From assembly GCF_001613245.1 (NCBI RefSeq), contig NZ_BDBZ01000012.1, positions 140,628-204,627 of the forward strand: DNA of 64,000 nt. Direction: 5' to 3'. Shown here in pieces: positions 51,014-63,954 of the stretch (positions within the stretch are counted from its first letter, which is position 1; every line of letters begins with the position of its first letter). A program made the position numbers and the translations under genes. The notes under the pieces were generated by a model that was given only the letters and a program-made list of their open reading frames with translations, was not told the origin of the DNA and did not search any database. The DNA is from Nocardia speluncae NBRC 108251 (GTDB lineage: Bacteria; Actinomycetota; Actinomycetes; Mycobacteriales; Mycobacteriaceae).

Positions 51014-51679
51014 GTGAGTACCGTCTACGACTGCGCAGACCCCGATTCGCGTGCCGCCGGCCTGGCCGCGGCCACCAGTGCTCTGAGATCGGGGCGGTTG
51101 GTCGTGGTGCCTACCGATACGGTTTACGGTCTCGCCGCCGACGCATTCGATTCGGCCGCCGTGGCTTCGCTACTGACGGCCAAGGGGCGGGGCCGCGATA
51201 TGCCGGTGCCGGTGCTGGTCGGGTCGTGGAACACCATCGACGGCCTGGTCTTCTCGGTGCGGCCGCAGGCGCGCGATCTCATCCGGGCGTTCTGGCCGGG
51301 TGGTTTGAGCATCGTGGTGCAGCAGGCGCCGTCGCTGGCATGGGACCTGGGAGACGCGCGCGGCACCGTGATGCTGCGAATGCCGTTGCATCCGGTGGCT
51401 CTGGAGTTGTTGCAAGAGGTCGGGCCGTTGGCGGTGTCCAGCGCCAATACCTCCGGTCGTCCCGCGGCCGAGAACGTCACCCAGGCACGTGACCAGCTCG
51501 GCTCTCTGGTGGGCGTCTACCTCGATGGCGGCCCGGCACAGCACGCCACTGCCTCGACCATCGTGGACCTGACCGGCGACCAGCCACGCATATTGCGTGC
51601 GGGCGCGGTGGCCACCGAGGCCGTCGCCGAGGTACTCGCCACCACACCCGAGGCGTTGATCGGATCCGTCGCGCAGTGA
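51014..51679 (+). CDS. tsaC: L-threonylcarbamoyladenylate synthase (Sua5/YrdC family)
   Basis: 221 residues from GTG 51014. The YrdC fold is evident: RLVVVPTDTVYGLAADAFD, then KGRGRDMPVPVLVG, WPGGLSIVVQ and GPLAVSSANTSGRPAA. The length means only the catalytic domain, without the extra C-terminal domain of long Sua5. It makes threonylcarbamoyl-AMP from threonine, bicarbonate and ATP for the t6A37 modification of ANN-decoding tRNAs. The upstream in-frame part to 50840 is not conserved in look and was left out. Confidence 0.93.
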   Translation: MSTVYDCADPDSRAAGLAAATSALRSGRLVVVPTDTVYGLAADAFDSAAVASLLTAKGRGRDMPVPVLVGSWNTIDGLVFSVRPQARDLIRAFWPGGLSIVVQQAPSLAWDLGDARGTVMLRMPLHPVALELLQEVGPLAVSSANTSGRPAAENVTQARDQLGSLVGVYLDGGPAQHATASTIVDLTGDQPRILRAGAVATEAVAEVLATTPEALIGSVAQ

Positions 51680-51731
51680 GTGTCGCGAGCTGTGCGGAGG
51701 CGGTACCCGCGGTGACGGGGTGGTCGGCGCG

Positions 51732-52898
51732 ATGACCGGGTCCGGTGCGGTTGTCCCGCTGCGCGAACTCCTGCTGGTTCTGATGATCTCGGCGGTGGTC
51801 ACCTTCTTGGCCACCGGCGGGATCCGGACACTGGCCATCGGGTTCGGTGCGGTGGCCATTCCGCGTGACCGCGATGTGCATGTGAAGCCGATTCCCCGGA
51901 TGGGTGGGGTCGGGATGTACATCGGAGTGGTGGCGGCCGTGTTGTTCGCCCATCAGCTGCCCGCGTTGCGCCGCGGTTTCGATTACCGTCCTGATATCGC
52001 GGCGGTGCTGGTGGCAGCGACGATCATCGTGGCGGTCGGGATCGTGGACGATCGCTGGGGCCTCGACGCGCTCACCAAATTCGCCGGTCAGGTCACTGCC
52101 GCGGGGGTGATGGCGGTGATGGGGCTGGGCTGGTATCTGATCTACGACCCGTTCAGCAATTCCACCGTCGTGCTCGACGGCCTGCAGGGCGGGCTGGTGA
52201 CGGTCGCGGTGGCGGTGACGTTGATCAACGCCATGAACTTCGTGGACGGCCTGGACGGATTGGCCGCCGGGCTGGGTTTGATCGCCTCGGTGGCGGTCTT
52301 CGCGTTCGCGGTCGGCCTGCTCACCGAGCAGGGCGGGGCAGTGGACAGTTATCCACCCGCGCTGCTGGCGGCCGCGATGGCGGGCGCCTGCCTGGGTTTC
52401 CTGCCTCACAATTTCTCGCCGGCCCGGATATTCATGGGTGATTCGGGGTCCATGCTGATCGGATTGGTGCTGGCCGCCGTATCGACCAGCGCGTCCGGCC
52501 GGATCCCGCTACAGGGGTACGGGCCGCGCGATATCGTCGGCCTGCTCTCGCCGCTGCTGCTGGTCGGCGCGGTGATGTTCATCCCGGTACTGGATCTGCT
52601 GCTGGCGATCGTGCGCCGCGTGCGGGCCGGCGTCAGCTTCTCGACGCCGGACAAGATGCATCTGCATCACCGGCTGTTGCAGATCGGTCATTCGCAGCGC
52701 CGGGTGGTGCTGGTCATCTATTTATGGGTCGGCATCCTTGCTTTCGGTGCGGTGGGCACCTCGGTGATGGACCGGCGCGTGGTGGTGGTGCTGATGGCCG
52801 CGGCCTTCCTGTTCGCGCTGGTCGTGACCGCTGTTCCCGGGTTGTGGCGCCGGCAGGCGCGACGGGACGCGGCAGGGTCGGCTACAGGGTCCGGGTAG
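51732..52898 (+). CDS. wecA: Undecaprenyl/decaprenyl-phosphate sugar-1-phosphate transferase (WecA/Rfe family)
   Basis: 388 residues, about 10 membrane helices. The family motifs are present: HVKPIPRMGGVG, the DDR of VGIVDDRWGL, NAMNFVDGLDGLAAG, the ARIFMGDSGSMLIG loop with the catalytic Asp, and HLHHRLLQIGHSQR. It transfers GlcNAc-1-phosphate (or a related sugar phosphate) to a polyprenyl phosphate; in mycobacteria this starts the arabinogalactan linker. ATG 51732 is chosen over GTG 51720. It is followed 10 bp later by the atpI-like gene. Confidence 0.93.
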   Translation: MTGSGAVVPLRELLLVLMISAVVTFLATGGIRTLAIGFGAVAIPRDRDVHVKPIPRMGGVGMYIGVVAAVLFAHQLPALRRGFDYRPDIAAVLVAATIIVAVGIVDDRWGLDALTKFAGQVTAAGVMAVMGLGWYLIYDPFSNSTVVLDGLQGGLVTVAVAVTLINAMNFVDGLDGLAAGLGLIASVAVFAFAVGLLTEQGGAVDSYPPALLAAAMAGACLGFLPHNFSPARIFMGDSGSMLIGLVLAAVSTSASGRIPLQGYGPRDIVGLLSPLLLVGAVMFIPVLDLLLAIVRRVRAGVSFSTPDKMHLHHRLLQIGHSQRRVVLVIYLWVGILAFGAVGTSVMDRRVVVVLMAAAFLFALVVTAVPGLWRRQARRDAAGSATGSG

Positions 52899-52908
52899 AG
52901 TGCGGACT

Positions 52909-53376
52909 GTGTCCACCAGCTCTGCCAGTCCCGGTAGCTCCTATCACCCCGATGCCCCGCTGCGGGCGGCACTGCGGTACGGACTGATCGCCTGGGTTGT
53001 TCTGACAATTTTCGCGGTTGTGGTGGCGACGCTCGCGTCCGGTGCCGAGGGCGCGTGGGGTGCGCTGCTCGGCGCCGCGATCGGTGGCGGTTTCATCCTG
53101 ACTACGGCTGCTGTGGTGCTGTTCGGGGCCAAGCTCCCGCCCAACACGGCGGGCATGGTGATGCTGGCCAGCTGGGTCGGAAAACTGCTGGTCGCACTGA
53201 TCGTTATCGCGATTCTCCAGCAATTCGAGTTCTACGATCGCATGGCTTTGTTCCTGACCGTCGTGGGCGCGTTGATCATTGTCTTGGGCGCTGAGACTTA
53301 CGGCGTATTACGGCAGAAGGTTCCCTACGTCGACGCGCCCGATCAGGCTGTCGGCGACGATTCCGAAACGGCCTGA
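52909..53376 (+). CDS. atpI: AtpI-like membrane protein ahead of the atp operon
   Basis: 155 residues with four hydrophobic segments (LIAWVVLTIFAVVVATLAS, ALLGAAIGGGFILTTAAVVL, GMVMLASWVGKLLVALIVIA, ALFLTVVGALIIVLG). This is the UncI/AtpI layout. AtpI assists assembly of the c-ring and may carry Mg2+. GTG 52909 is preferred to GTG 52900. A 330-bp gap then separates it from atpB, so it may be transcribed apart from the main operon. Homologue of Rv1303 by position. Confidence 0.75.
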   Translation: MSTSSASPGSSYHPDAPLRAALRYGLIAWVVLTIFAVVVATLASGAEGAWGALLGAAIGGGFILTTAAVVLFGAKLPPNTAGMVMLASWVGKLLVALIVIAILQQFEFYDRMALFLTVVGALIIVLGAETYGVLRQKVPYVDAPDQAVGDDSETA

Positions 53377-53706
53377 CCGGCGTCAACGACAATCTGTCGT
53401 AGACAACATCGCCCCCGCTACACGTTGTCGTAGATCTCTTGGTAAAGTCTTGGTAAGCAAGCGTCTCAGTAAGGGGTGCCGACCAGGTACTACGAGCTGC
53501 CGCTATGCTACTGCCGTGCCGGGCTTGTACAGAGCTCGGTTCTGCATGTCGACGATGTCGCCGACACACGTACAGACGCCAGCGCGGATCTCCCGCTACA
53601 GCTGCTGACGAACTTCGAGCCGACCTCAGTCGACCACATTGATCGTCAATGTCCGATCGAACCGCGGGAGCGAAGACATCCCGCGGCCCGAACACGGGAG
53701 AGAACG
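53377..53706 (+). promoter_or_regulatory. atp operon control region with repeats
   Basis: 330 bp without a gene. The words ACGACA (53386-53391) and TGTCGT (53395-53400) form a perfect 6-3-6 dyad; TGTCGTAGA recurs at 53395-53403 and 53426-53434. TCTTGGTAA occurs at 53437-53445 and 53448-53456, 11 bp apart, i.e. one helical turn. These look like protein-binding sites in a promoter, but I cannot assign a confident -35/-10 pair. The GGGAGAG near 53696-53702 is the atpB ribosome site. Confidence 0.5.
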
Positions 53707-54498
53707 CTGAGCGTCACCACCTTGGCCGCGGAGTTTCACGCGCCGTCGCTAACCGACTTCTTCCCTCCGGCGGTGCTGTTCGAGGGAACTCCCATCGAAC
53801 TCGATCGGCTCATGCTGGTCCGGCTTCTGATGACCGCCGTGCTGGTCGCATTCCTGTTCCTGGCTTTCCGTAGCCCGCGCCTGGTGCCGAAGAAATTGCA
53901 GAGCATCGGCGAAATGGGGATGGTCTTCGTCAAGGAACAGATCTGCGACGACATCCTCGGCAAGGAAACCGGCCGCAAGTTCTTCCCGCTTATCGCGACT
54001 GTCTTCTTCACGGTTCTGTTCCTGAACTTCTCGGGTGTGATTCCCGGTCTGAACATCTCGTCGAACGCGCGTATCGGCATGCCGCTGGTACTGGCGGTGA
54101 TCGCGTATGTCGCGTTCAACTACGTGGGCATCAAGAAGTACGGCTTCTTCACCTATATGCGCAGCAGCATCGTCGTTCCGAATGTTCCGCCGGCCATGCA
54201 CGTCCTGCTCATTCCGATCGAGTTCATCTCGACCTTCATCCTGCGCCCGTTCACGCTGACCGTCCGACTCATGGCGAATATGCTCGCCGGTCACATCATG
54301 CTGGTGCTGTTCTTCAGCGCGACCCAGTTCTTCCTCTTCGACGCGGACAACTGGATGAAGATCTTCTCGCCCTTCTCGCTGCTGGGCGGACTTGCCTTCA
54401 CCCTCTTCGAACTGCTGGTCATTGTTTTGCAGGCCTACGTGTTCGCGCTGTTGACCGCCGTGTACATCAGCCTGGCCCAGCACGCCGACGATCACTGA
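53707..54498 (+). CDS. atpB: F-type ATP synthase subunit a
   Basis: 263 residues if translation starts at CTG 53707, which has GGGAGAG at 53696-53702; TTG 53722 is the other candidate. No ATG or GTG fits before the conserved LAAEFHAPSLTDFFPP. Five transmembrane helices are visible. The essential Arg187 lies in LTVRLMANMLAGH, which forces proton transfer to and from the c-ring. PLIATVFFTVLFLN and the C-terminal LTAVYISLA complete the two proton half-channels. It is the first gene of atpBEFHAGDC. The non-standard start is worth checking. Confidence 0.93.
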   Translation: MSVTTLAAEFHAPSLTDFFPPAVLFEGTPIELDRLMLVRLLMTAVLVAFLFLAFRSPRLVPKKLQSIGEMGMVFVKEQICDDILGKETGRKFFPLIATVFFTVLFLNFSGVIPGLNISSNARIGMPLVLAVIAYVAFNYVGIKKYGFFTYMRSSIVVPNVPPAMHVLLIPIEFISTFILRPFTLTVRLMANMLAGHIMLVLFFSATQFFLFDADNWMKIFSPFSLLGGLAFTLFELLVIVLQAYVFALLTAVYISLAQHADDH

Positions 54499-54518
54499 CC
54501 GACCGGATCAACCGATAA

Positions 54519-54824
<306 letters not shown>

Positions 54825-54829
54825 TTCCG

Positions 54830-55390
54830 ATGAACGAGTTCATTCTGCTCGCAGCGGAAGAGGGAGAGGATGTGAACCCTCTCCTCCCTGCGACGTACGA
54901 CATCGTCTGGTCGGCGGTCTGCGTGGCGATTATCGCCTTCGTGGTCTACAAATACGCCGTTCCGCGCCTGATGAAGGTGCTGGACGAGCGCGCCGACAAG
55001 ATCGAGGGTGGCATCGAACGGGCGGAGGCGGCACAGACCGAGGCCCAGGAGACGCTGCAGCAGTACCAGAAACAGCTGGCCGACGCCCGCCTGGAAGCCG
55101 CGAAGATCCGCGAAGACGCCCGCACTCAGGGCCAGCAGATCCTCGCCCAGATGAAGGTCGACGCTCAGGCCGAGAGCGACCGTATCGTCGCGGCCGGGCA
55201 CACCCAGTTGGAAGCCCAGCGTCAGCAGATCCTGACCGAGCTGCGCGCCGAGGTCGGCCGCACCGCGGTGGACCTGGCCGAGAAGGTCATCGGGCAGTCG
55301 GTATCGGACGAGGCCAAGCAGGCCGCGACGATCGACCGATTCCTCGATGAGATCGACCGGTCGGATGCCGGTATCGGGGTCGGAAGGTAA
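54830..55390 (+). CDS. atpF: F-type ATP synthase subunit b
   Basis: 186 residues. One N-terminal membrane helix ([18 protein letters not shown]) and a long charged helix ([32 protein letters not shown]) that forms the peripheral stalk. It has a single copy; no second b' gene is seen. The start ATG 54830 is 5 bp past the atpE stop and has no strong Shine-Dalgarno, so translation is probably coupled. It connects subunit a to the F1 head through delta. Confidence 0.94.
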   Translation: MNEFILLAAEEGEDVNPLLPATYDIVWSAVCVAIIAFVVYKYAVPRLMKVLDERADKIEGGIERAEAAQTEAQETLQQYQKQLADARLEAAKIREDARTQGQQILAQMKVDAQAESDRIVAAGHTQLEAQRQQILTELRAEVGRTAVDLAEKVIGQSVSDEAKQAATIDRFLDEIDRSDAGIGVGR

Positions 55391-55409
55391 CGACGGAGGC
55401 GTGAGAACC

Positions 55410-56219
55410 ATGTACGCAGCAAGCCGTGAGGCCAGCTCCCGGTCCAAGGAGGCTCTTCGGGCCGCGCTGACCGGAAGTAACGGTGTCGCGGCCACGACGG
55501 GGTCCGAACTGTTCGCCGTTGTCGACGTGCTGGACGACCAGCGTCCGCTGCGTGTGGCGCTCGCGGACGTGTCGGTGCCCGGTTCGGCCCGCGCCGAGCT
55601 GAGCGAGCGGGTCTTCGGGAGCCAGGTCAGCGCTGCTACGCAGGCGGTGCTGACCACCGCGGTGGCCGAGAATTGGTCCCGTGCCCGCGACCTGGTCGAC
55701 ACCCTGGTCCTGCTCGGGCAGCTGGCGCTGCTGGAGGCAGCGTCCGAACAGGGCCGGATGACCGCGGTCGAGGACGAGCTGTTCCGGCTCGGCCGGATCA
55801 TCAACGACAACCCGGAGCTCGACCGGGCGCTGTCCGATCGTGCCGCCTCCCCGGCGGCCAAACGGGAACTGCTGGGGCGGCTGCTGTCCGGCAAGACCGA
55901 GACCATCACGCAGGCCCTGGCCGAACAGGTGGTGACTCGGCAGAGTTCCGGTATCGGTCCGGCCTTCGACGAACTGTCCGATCTGGCCGCGGCCCGGCGG
56001 CAGCAGATCGTCGCCCATGTGCGGTCGGCGATCGAGCTCACCGATCCCCAGCGGGAGCGGCTGGCCGGCGCGCTGGGCCGTATCTACGGCAAGGCCGTCA
56101 CCGTGCACATCGAAGTCGATCCCGGGCTGTTGAGCGGGCTCGTCGTACGCATCGGTGACGATGTGATCGACGGTAGTGCGATCGGCCGACTGGAACGGCT
56201 GCGCCGCGCGCTGACTTAG
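55410..56219 (+). CDS. atpH: F-type ATP synthase subunit delta (unfused)
   Basis: 269 residues from ATG 55410 with GGAGG at 55395-55399 and 10-nt spacing; GTG 55401 is too close. The OSCP-like helical domain ([20 protein letters not shown]) is followed by the C-terminal part ([32 protein letters not shown]). It is longer than E. coli delta (177) but lacks the N-terminal membrane helix and b-like arm of the fused mycobacterial protein (about 445 residues). It attaches the peripheral stalk to the top of F1. The difference separates this organism from Mycobacterium. Confidence 0.93.
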   Translation: MYAASREASSRSKEALRAALTGSNGVAATTGSELFAVVDVLDDQRPLRVALADVSVPGSARAELSERVFGSQVSAATQAVLTTAVAENWSRARDLVDTLVLLGQLALLEAASEQGRMTAVEDELFRLGRIINDNPELDRALSDRAASPAAKRELLGRLLSGKTETITQALAEQVVTRQSSGIGPAFDELSDLAAARRQQIVAHVRSAIELTDPQRERLAGALGRIYGKAVTVHIEVDPGLLSGLVVRIGDDVIDGSAIGRLERLRRALT

Positions 56220-56301
56220 CGGTACGCCACCGGGTAACCCCCGGCGCCCCGGCCGCACCACACCCCGACATTCCAGACCAGAGACCGAGAGCAGGAAGAA
56301 C

Positions 56302-57939
<1,638 letters not shown>

Positions 57940-58000
57940 ACCGGGCGAACCATGCGCTGTTTTCCTGTAATGCCGCGAACGAAGGGAGTGTGAACCGCCG

Positions 58001-60443
<2,443 letters not shown>

Positions 60444-60449
60444 TCCTTC

Positions 60450-60827
60450 ATGGCGGAAATGTCAGTTGATCTCGTCGCGGTCGAGCGGCGGCTCTGGTCG
60501 GGCCGGGCGAACTTCGTGAGCGCCCAGACCACCGAGGGCCAGATCGGCATCATGCCCGGTCACGAGCCCCTACTGGGGCAGTTGGTCGAGGGCGGCACGG
60601 TGACCATCGTCGATACCGACGGCAACCGGGTCGTGGCGGCGGTGCACGGTGGTTTCTTCTCGGTTACGGCGGATACCGTGCGTGTGCTGGCCGAGACCGC
60701 CGAGTTCTCTACGGAGGTCGATATCGACGCGGCACGTAAGGTGCTGTCCGAAGGTTCGGCTGCGCCGGAGGACCAGCTGGCCGCGCAGGCCCGGGTTCGC
60801 GCTGTCGAACAGGCTACGGCTTCCTGA
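60450..60827 (+). CDS. atpC: F-type ATP synthase subunit epsilon
   Basis: 125 residues from ATG 60450, or 122 from the ATG at 60459. The N-terminal beta-sandwich ([36 protein letters not shown]) is complete. The C-terminal helical part ([21 protein letters not shown]) is shorter than in E. coli. It binds gamma and the c-ring. It is the last gene of the operon; a very stable terminator follows at 60856. Confidence 0.95.
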   Translation: MAEMSVDLVAVERRLWSGRANFVSAQTTEGQIGIMPGHEPLLGQLVEGGTVTIVDTDGNRVVAAVHGGFFSVTADTVRVLAETAEFSTEVDIDAARKVLSEGSAAPEDQLAAQARVRAVEQATAS

Positions 60828-60855
60828 CCTCCGGTAAGCCGGACAACGGAATATT

Positions 60856-60899
60856 TCGGCTCCGGCCGGTGACGGGCAACCGTCACCGGCCGGAGCCGA
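60856..60899 (+). terminator. atp operon terminator
   Basis: Perfect 20-bp stem 60856-60875 / 60880-60899 closed by a GCAA (GNRA-type) loop, 29 nt after the atpC stop. Only a weak T-rich run (attctcg) follows. The length without a mismatch is unusual, so it should also protect the mRNA 3' end. Confidence 0.85.
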
Positions 60900-61081
60900 T
60901 TCTCGTCCGGGCCCGCCGATATCGCGTGGGCGGTGTCACCCGGTCCCACCTGGATCGATGACATCGCATTTTCCGAGACATCCGCGTGCCGTTTGTAAAC
61001 TGGTTCGTGGTTGAATGACGTCGGGCGCATCGGCCGAGCCGAGCCGGCGATCGCCTCGGATGAACGAAGGGATGTGCGGCA

Positions 61082-61516
61082 TTGCAGACCGGGATGGTGA
61101 TTGCGATCATTCTGGTTGTAGTGCTGGTCGCATTGGCCCTTCTTTCCACATATCGCCTGGTTATGCTGCGTCGTGGAGGGACGGCTGCCATCCTGCGGGT
61201 ACTCCCGGCGCGAGCCGGGGAACGCTGGCGGCACGGAGTCATCCGATACGACGAGGATCATCTCGTCTTCTACAAACTCACCAGCCTCAAGCTCGGTGCG
61301 GATTCGGTGATCCGGCGACGCGGTATCGAGATCGGCGATCGCCGCGGTCCGCAGGGTGACGAGTACGACATCATGACCGACGCGATCTCGGTGATCGGTG
61401 TCGCGGACCGCAACGGCGATTACGAACTGGCGTTGGATCGCCCCGCGCTGACCGCGTTTCTGTCGTGGGTCGAGTCACGACCTTCCGAACGCGCCCGCCG
61501 TCTTCGCGGCCACTGA
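61082..61516 (+). CDS. DUF2550 membrane-anchored protein
   Basis: 144 residues, TTG 61082 start with AAGGG-type purines upstream (GTG 61097 possible). One N-terminal transmembrane helix (VIAIILVVVLVALALLSTYRL) and a soluble domain with RWRHGVIRYDEDHLVFYKLTSL and GIEIGDRRGPQGDE. It corresponds by position and size to mycobacterial Rv1312. Such proteins always sit next to the atp operon in this group; function is unknown, but a link to membrane energetics or the ATP synthase is suggested only by conservation of place. Confidence 0.8.
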   Translation: MQTGMVIAIILVVVLVALALLSTYRLVMLRRGGTAAILRVLPARAGERWRHGVIRYDEDHLVFYKLTSLKLGADSVIRRRGIEIGDRRGPQGDEYDIMTDAISVIGVADRNGDYELALDRPALTAFLSWVESRPSERARRLRGH

Positions 61517-61609
61517 CCACCCCGGTTGGGCGAAGCCCGTGTCCGGCGGCACATAGACGCAGCATCGGTAACCCGGTCCGGGACGCGGTGAGCGTTTATG
61601 GTGGGTCCT

Positions 61610-62272
61610 GTGAGCGTGCATCTGACGCGGATCTACACCCGAACCGGCGATGACGGGACCACCGGTCTCAGCGACTTCTCCCGAGTCGCCAAGACCGATC
61701 CCCGCTTGGTCGCCTACGCCGATTGCGACGAGGCCAATGCCGCACTGGGTGTGGCGATCGCTCTCGGTGCGCCCAGCGCATCGCTGGTCGCGGTGTTGCG
61801 CCGTATCCAGAACGACCTGTTCGACGCCGGCGCCGATCTGTCGACGCCGCTGGTGCCGGACCCGAAGTATCCGCCGTTGCGCATCACCGAGGCGTATATC
61901 GAACGCCTGGAATCGTGGTGTGACGAGTTCAATGCCGAACTGGCACCGCTGCATTCGTTCATCCTGCCCGGCGGTACACCGCTGGGGGCATTACTGCACA
62001 CGGCCCGCACGGTCACCCGGCGAGCCGAACGTTCGGCGTGGGCGGCGGTACAGGCCCATCCCGACGATACGAACGTCCTGCCCGCGAAGTACCTCAATCG
62101 GCTGTCGGACCTGCTGTTCATCCTCAGCCGGTACACGAACCCGGAGGGGGATGTGCTCTGGCAGCCCGGCGGCGGGCGCGCGGATACCGAACCGGCCGAA
62201 TCCGCCGGGCGTAACGAGCCGGGAGCGGATTCCGGTACCTCGTCGGGGTCCGGTAGCCCGTCGGGACACTGA
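61610..62272 (+). CDS. Cob(I)yrinic acid a,c-diamide adenosyltransferase (PduO type)
   Basis: 220 residues from GTG 61610 (ATG-like start at 61598 possible). The ATP-binding motif TRTGDDGTTGLSDFSRV is near the N-terminus; further conserved blocks are YADCDEANAALG and TARTVTRRAERS, plus LNRLSDLLFILSRY. It transfers adenosyl from ATP to cob(I)alamin, making adenosylcobalamin for methylmalonyl-CoA mutase, ribonucleotide reductase and others. The C-terminal 30 residues are Ser/Gly-rich and disordered. Confidence 0.93.
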   Translation: MSVHLTRIYTRTGDDGTTGLSDFSRVAKTDPRLVAYADCDEANAALGVAIALGAPSASLVAVLRRIQNDLFDAGADLSTPLVPDPKYPPLRITEAYIERLESWCDEFNAELAPLHSFILPGGTPLGALLHTARTVTRRAERSAWAAVQAHPDDTNVLPAKYLNRLSDLLFILSRYTNPEGDVLWQPGGGRADTEPAESAGRNEPGADSGTSSGSGSPSGH

Positions 62273-62428
62273 GGCGTACCGGTTCCGTCCAGCGGTGGTC
62301 GTGTCGGAAGGCTGTCAGGTCGAGCCCGGCGTCCGCCCCCTGGCGCAATCGTGCGACCGGCACACCAGCGCGCACGTCTGCGCTCTATCCTTGCACCCAC
62401 TGGTGCGCCGAATACTCGGAGAGGCGGC

Positions 62429-63688
62429 ATGGAACGGTTTTTGGTAACTGGCGGCAACCGGCTGGTCGGTGAGGTCTCGGTCGGAGGCGCCAAGAACAGC
62501 GTCCTGAAACTGATGGCCGCGGCTCTGCTCACCGAAGGCACCACCACCATCACGAACTGCCCGGACATTCTGGACGTTCCCTTGATGGCGGAGGTCCTGC
62601 GCGGTTTGGGCTGCGATGTCACGATCGCCGGCGATGTCGTCAACATCGATACTCCCGCTGAGCCCAAATATCACGCCGATTTCCCGGCGGTGACCCAGTT
62701 CCGTGCGTCGGTCTGTGTCCTGGGTCCGCTCATGGCGCGGTGTAGACGAGCAGTGGTCGCATTACCCGGTGGTGACGCGATCGGATCCCGCCCCCTCGAT
62801 ATGCACCAAGCAGGTCTGCGTTTGCTCGGTGCGACGAGCGAGATCGAGCACGGATGCGTCGTGGCCCGCGCCGACGAACTGCAGGGCGCACGTATCCGGC
62901 TCGACTTCCCGTCGGTCGGTGCGACCGAGAACATCTTGATGGCGGCGGTGCTCGCGCAGGGGGAGACGGTGATCGACAACGCCGCGCGCGAACCCGACAT
63001 CGTCGACCTGTGCACGATGCTCACTCAGATGGGTGCGCATATCCGAGGTGCCGGCACCTCGGTCCTGACCATCGAGGGCGTGAAGCGGCTCTCGCCCACG
63101 ACGCACCGGGTGATCGGCGACCGCATCGTTGCCGCGACCTGGGGTATCGCGGCGGCCATGACCATGGGCGATGTCCGGGTCACCGGAGTCAATCCGCAGC
63201 ATCTCGCGCTGGTCCTGGACAAGCTGCGCTCGGCGGGCGCGCGTATTTCGTTCGAACAGGACGGTTTCCGGGTGGTTCAGGCAGACCGTCCCCGCGCGGT
63301 GAACTTCTCGACTCTGCCTTTTCCCGGTTTCCCCACGGACCTGCAACCGATGGCCATCGGTCTGGCAGCGATCGCCGACGGCACATCGATGATTACGGAG
63401 AACGTGTTCGAGGCACGGTTTCGGTTCGTCGAGGAGATGATCCGCCTGGGTTCCGACGCCCGTACCGATGGGCATCATGCGGTGGTTCGTGGGATTCCGC
63501 GGCTGTCGAGTGCGCCGGTGTGGTCGTCCGATATCCGCGCCGGCGCCGGGCTGGTTCTGGCCGGGCTGGTCGCCGACGGGGTCACCGAAGTCCACGACGT
63601 ATTCCACATCGATCGCGGATATCCGGCCTTCGTGGAAAAGCTGCAGGCGCTCGGGGCAGCCGTGGAACGGGTGGGTTCGGTGGTATGA
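62429..63688 (+). CDS. murA: UDP-N-acetylglucosamine 1-carboxyvinyltransferase, Asp-type active site
   Basis: 419 residues, full length. ATG 62429 has GAGAGG upstream. The fold is typical ([42 protein letters not shown]). It adds enolpyruvate from PEP to UDP-GlcNAc, the first committed step of peptidoglycan synthesis. The active-site loop has Asp116 (GAC at 62774-62776) where E. coli has Cys115 (GGCTIG); the Cys is the residue alkylated by fosfomycin, so this enzyme should be resistant, as known for mycobacterial MurA. It precedes the rrn operon, as in mycobacteria. Confidence 0.96.
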   Translation: MERFLVTGGNRLVGEVSVGGAKNSVLKLMAAALLTEGTTTITNCPDILDVPLMAEVLRGLGCDVTIAGDVVNIDTPAEPKYHADFPAVTQFRASVCVLGPLMARCRRAVVALPGGDAIGSRPLDMHQAGLRLLGATSEIEHGCVVARADELQGARIRLDFPSVGATENILMAAVLAQGETVIDNAAREPDIVDLCTMLTQMGAHIRGAGTSVLTIEGVKRLSPTTHRVIGDRIVAATWGIAAAMTMGDVRVTGVNPQHLALVLDKLRSAGARISFEQDGFRVVQADRPRAVNFSTLPFPGFPTDLQPMAIGLAAIADGTSMITENVFEARFRFVEEMIRLGSDARTDGHHAVVRGIPRLSSAPVWSSDIRAGAGLVLAGLVADGVTEVHDVFHIDRGYPAFVEKLQALGAAVERVGSVV

Positions 63689-63760
63689 GGGTTTCCAGGC
63701 CGAAACAGTGCACGCAGGTATTAACCGAATGTTGCGATTTACCCACTGTGACCAGGCGAT

Positions 63761-63789
63761 TTGACATCGAATTCGTTGCCGCGTAACTT
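63761..63789 (+). promoter_or_regulatory. rrn promoter P1
   Basis: TTGACA (63761-63766), 17-bp spacer, TAACTT (63784-63789): a near-consensus sigma-A promoter 72 bp after murA. The run around it is AT-rich for this genome. In mycobacteria the rrnA operon also follows murA and has several promoters. Confidence 0.8.
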
Positions 63790-63924
63790 TATCCAAGTCA
63801 GAGCGACACGGACACCGACCAGGGGCCCGGAGCGAGGCGGAAACGCCGAGCCGGAGGGACCAGGGACAACGAGGTTGTACGAGGAGCGCCTGACAATCAC
63901 ACTGGTTCGACCGAAACCCCCGAT

Positions 63925-63954
63925 TTGCAATCAGGGAAACGGATGAGCTAAGCT
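63925..63954 (+). promoter_or_regulatory. rrn promoter P2
   Basis: TTGCAA (63925-63930), 18-bp spacer, TAAGCT (63949-63954). A 6-bp hairpin, CGGCTT (63979-63984) / AAGCCG (63987-63992), follows in the leader. The 16S rRNA gene itself starts beyond the window, so this is leader only. Confidence 0.75.

Noticed and set aside
52340..52360. DnaA-box-like TTATCCAC in wecA
   Set aside because: A single imperfect site inside coding sequence; no cluster and no AT-rich unwinding region, so no origin.
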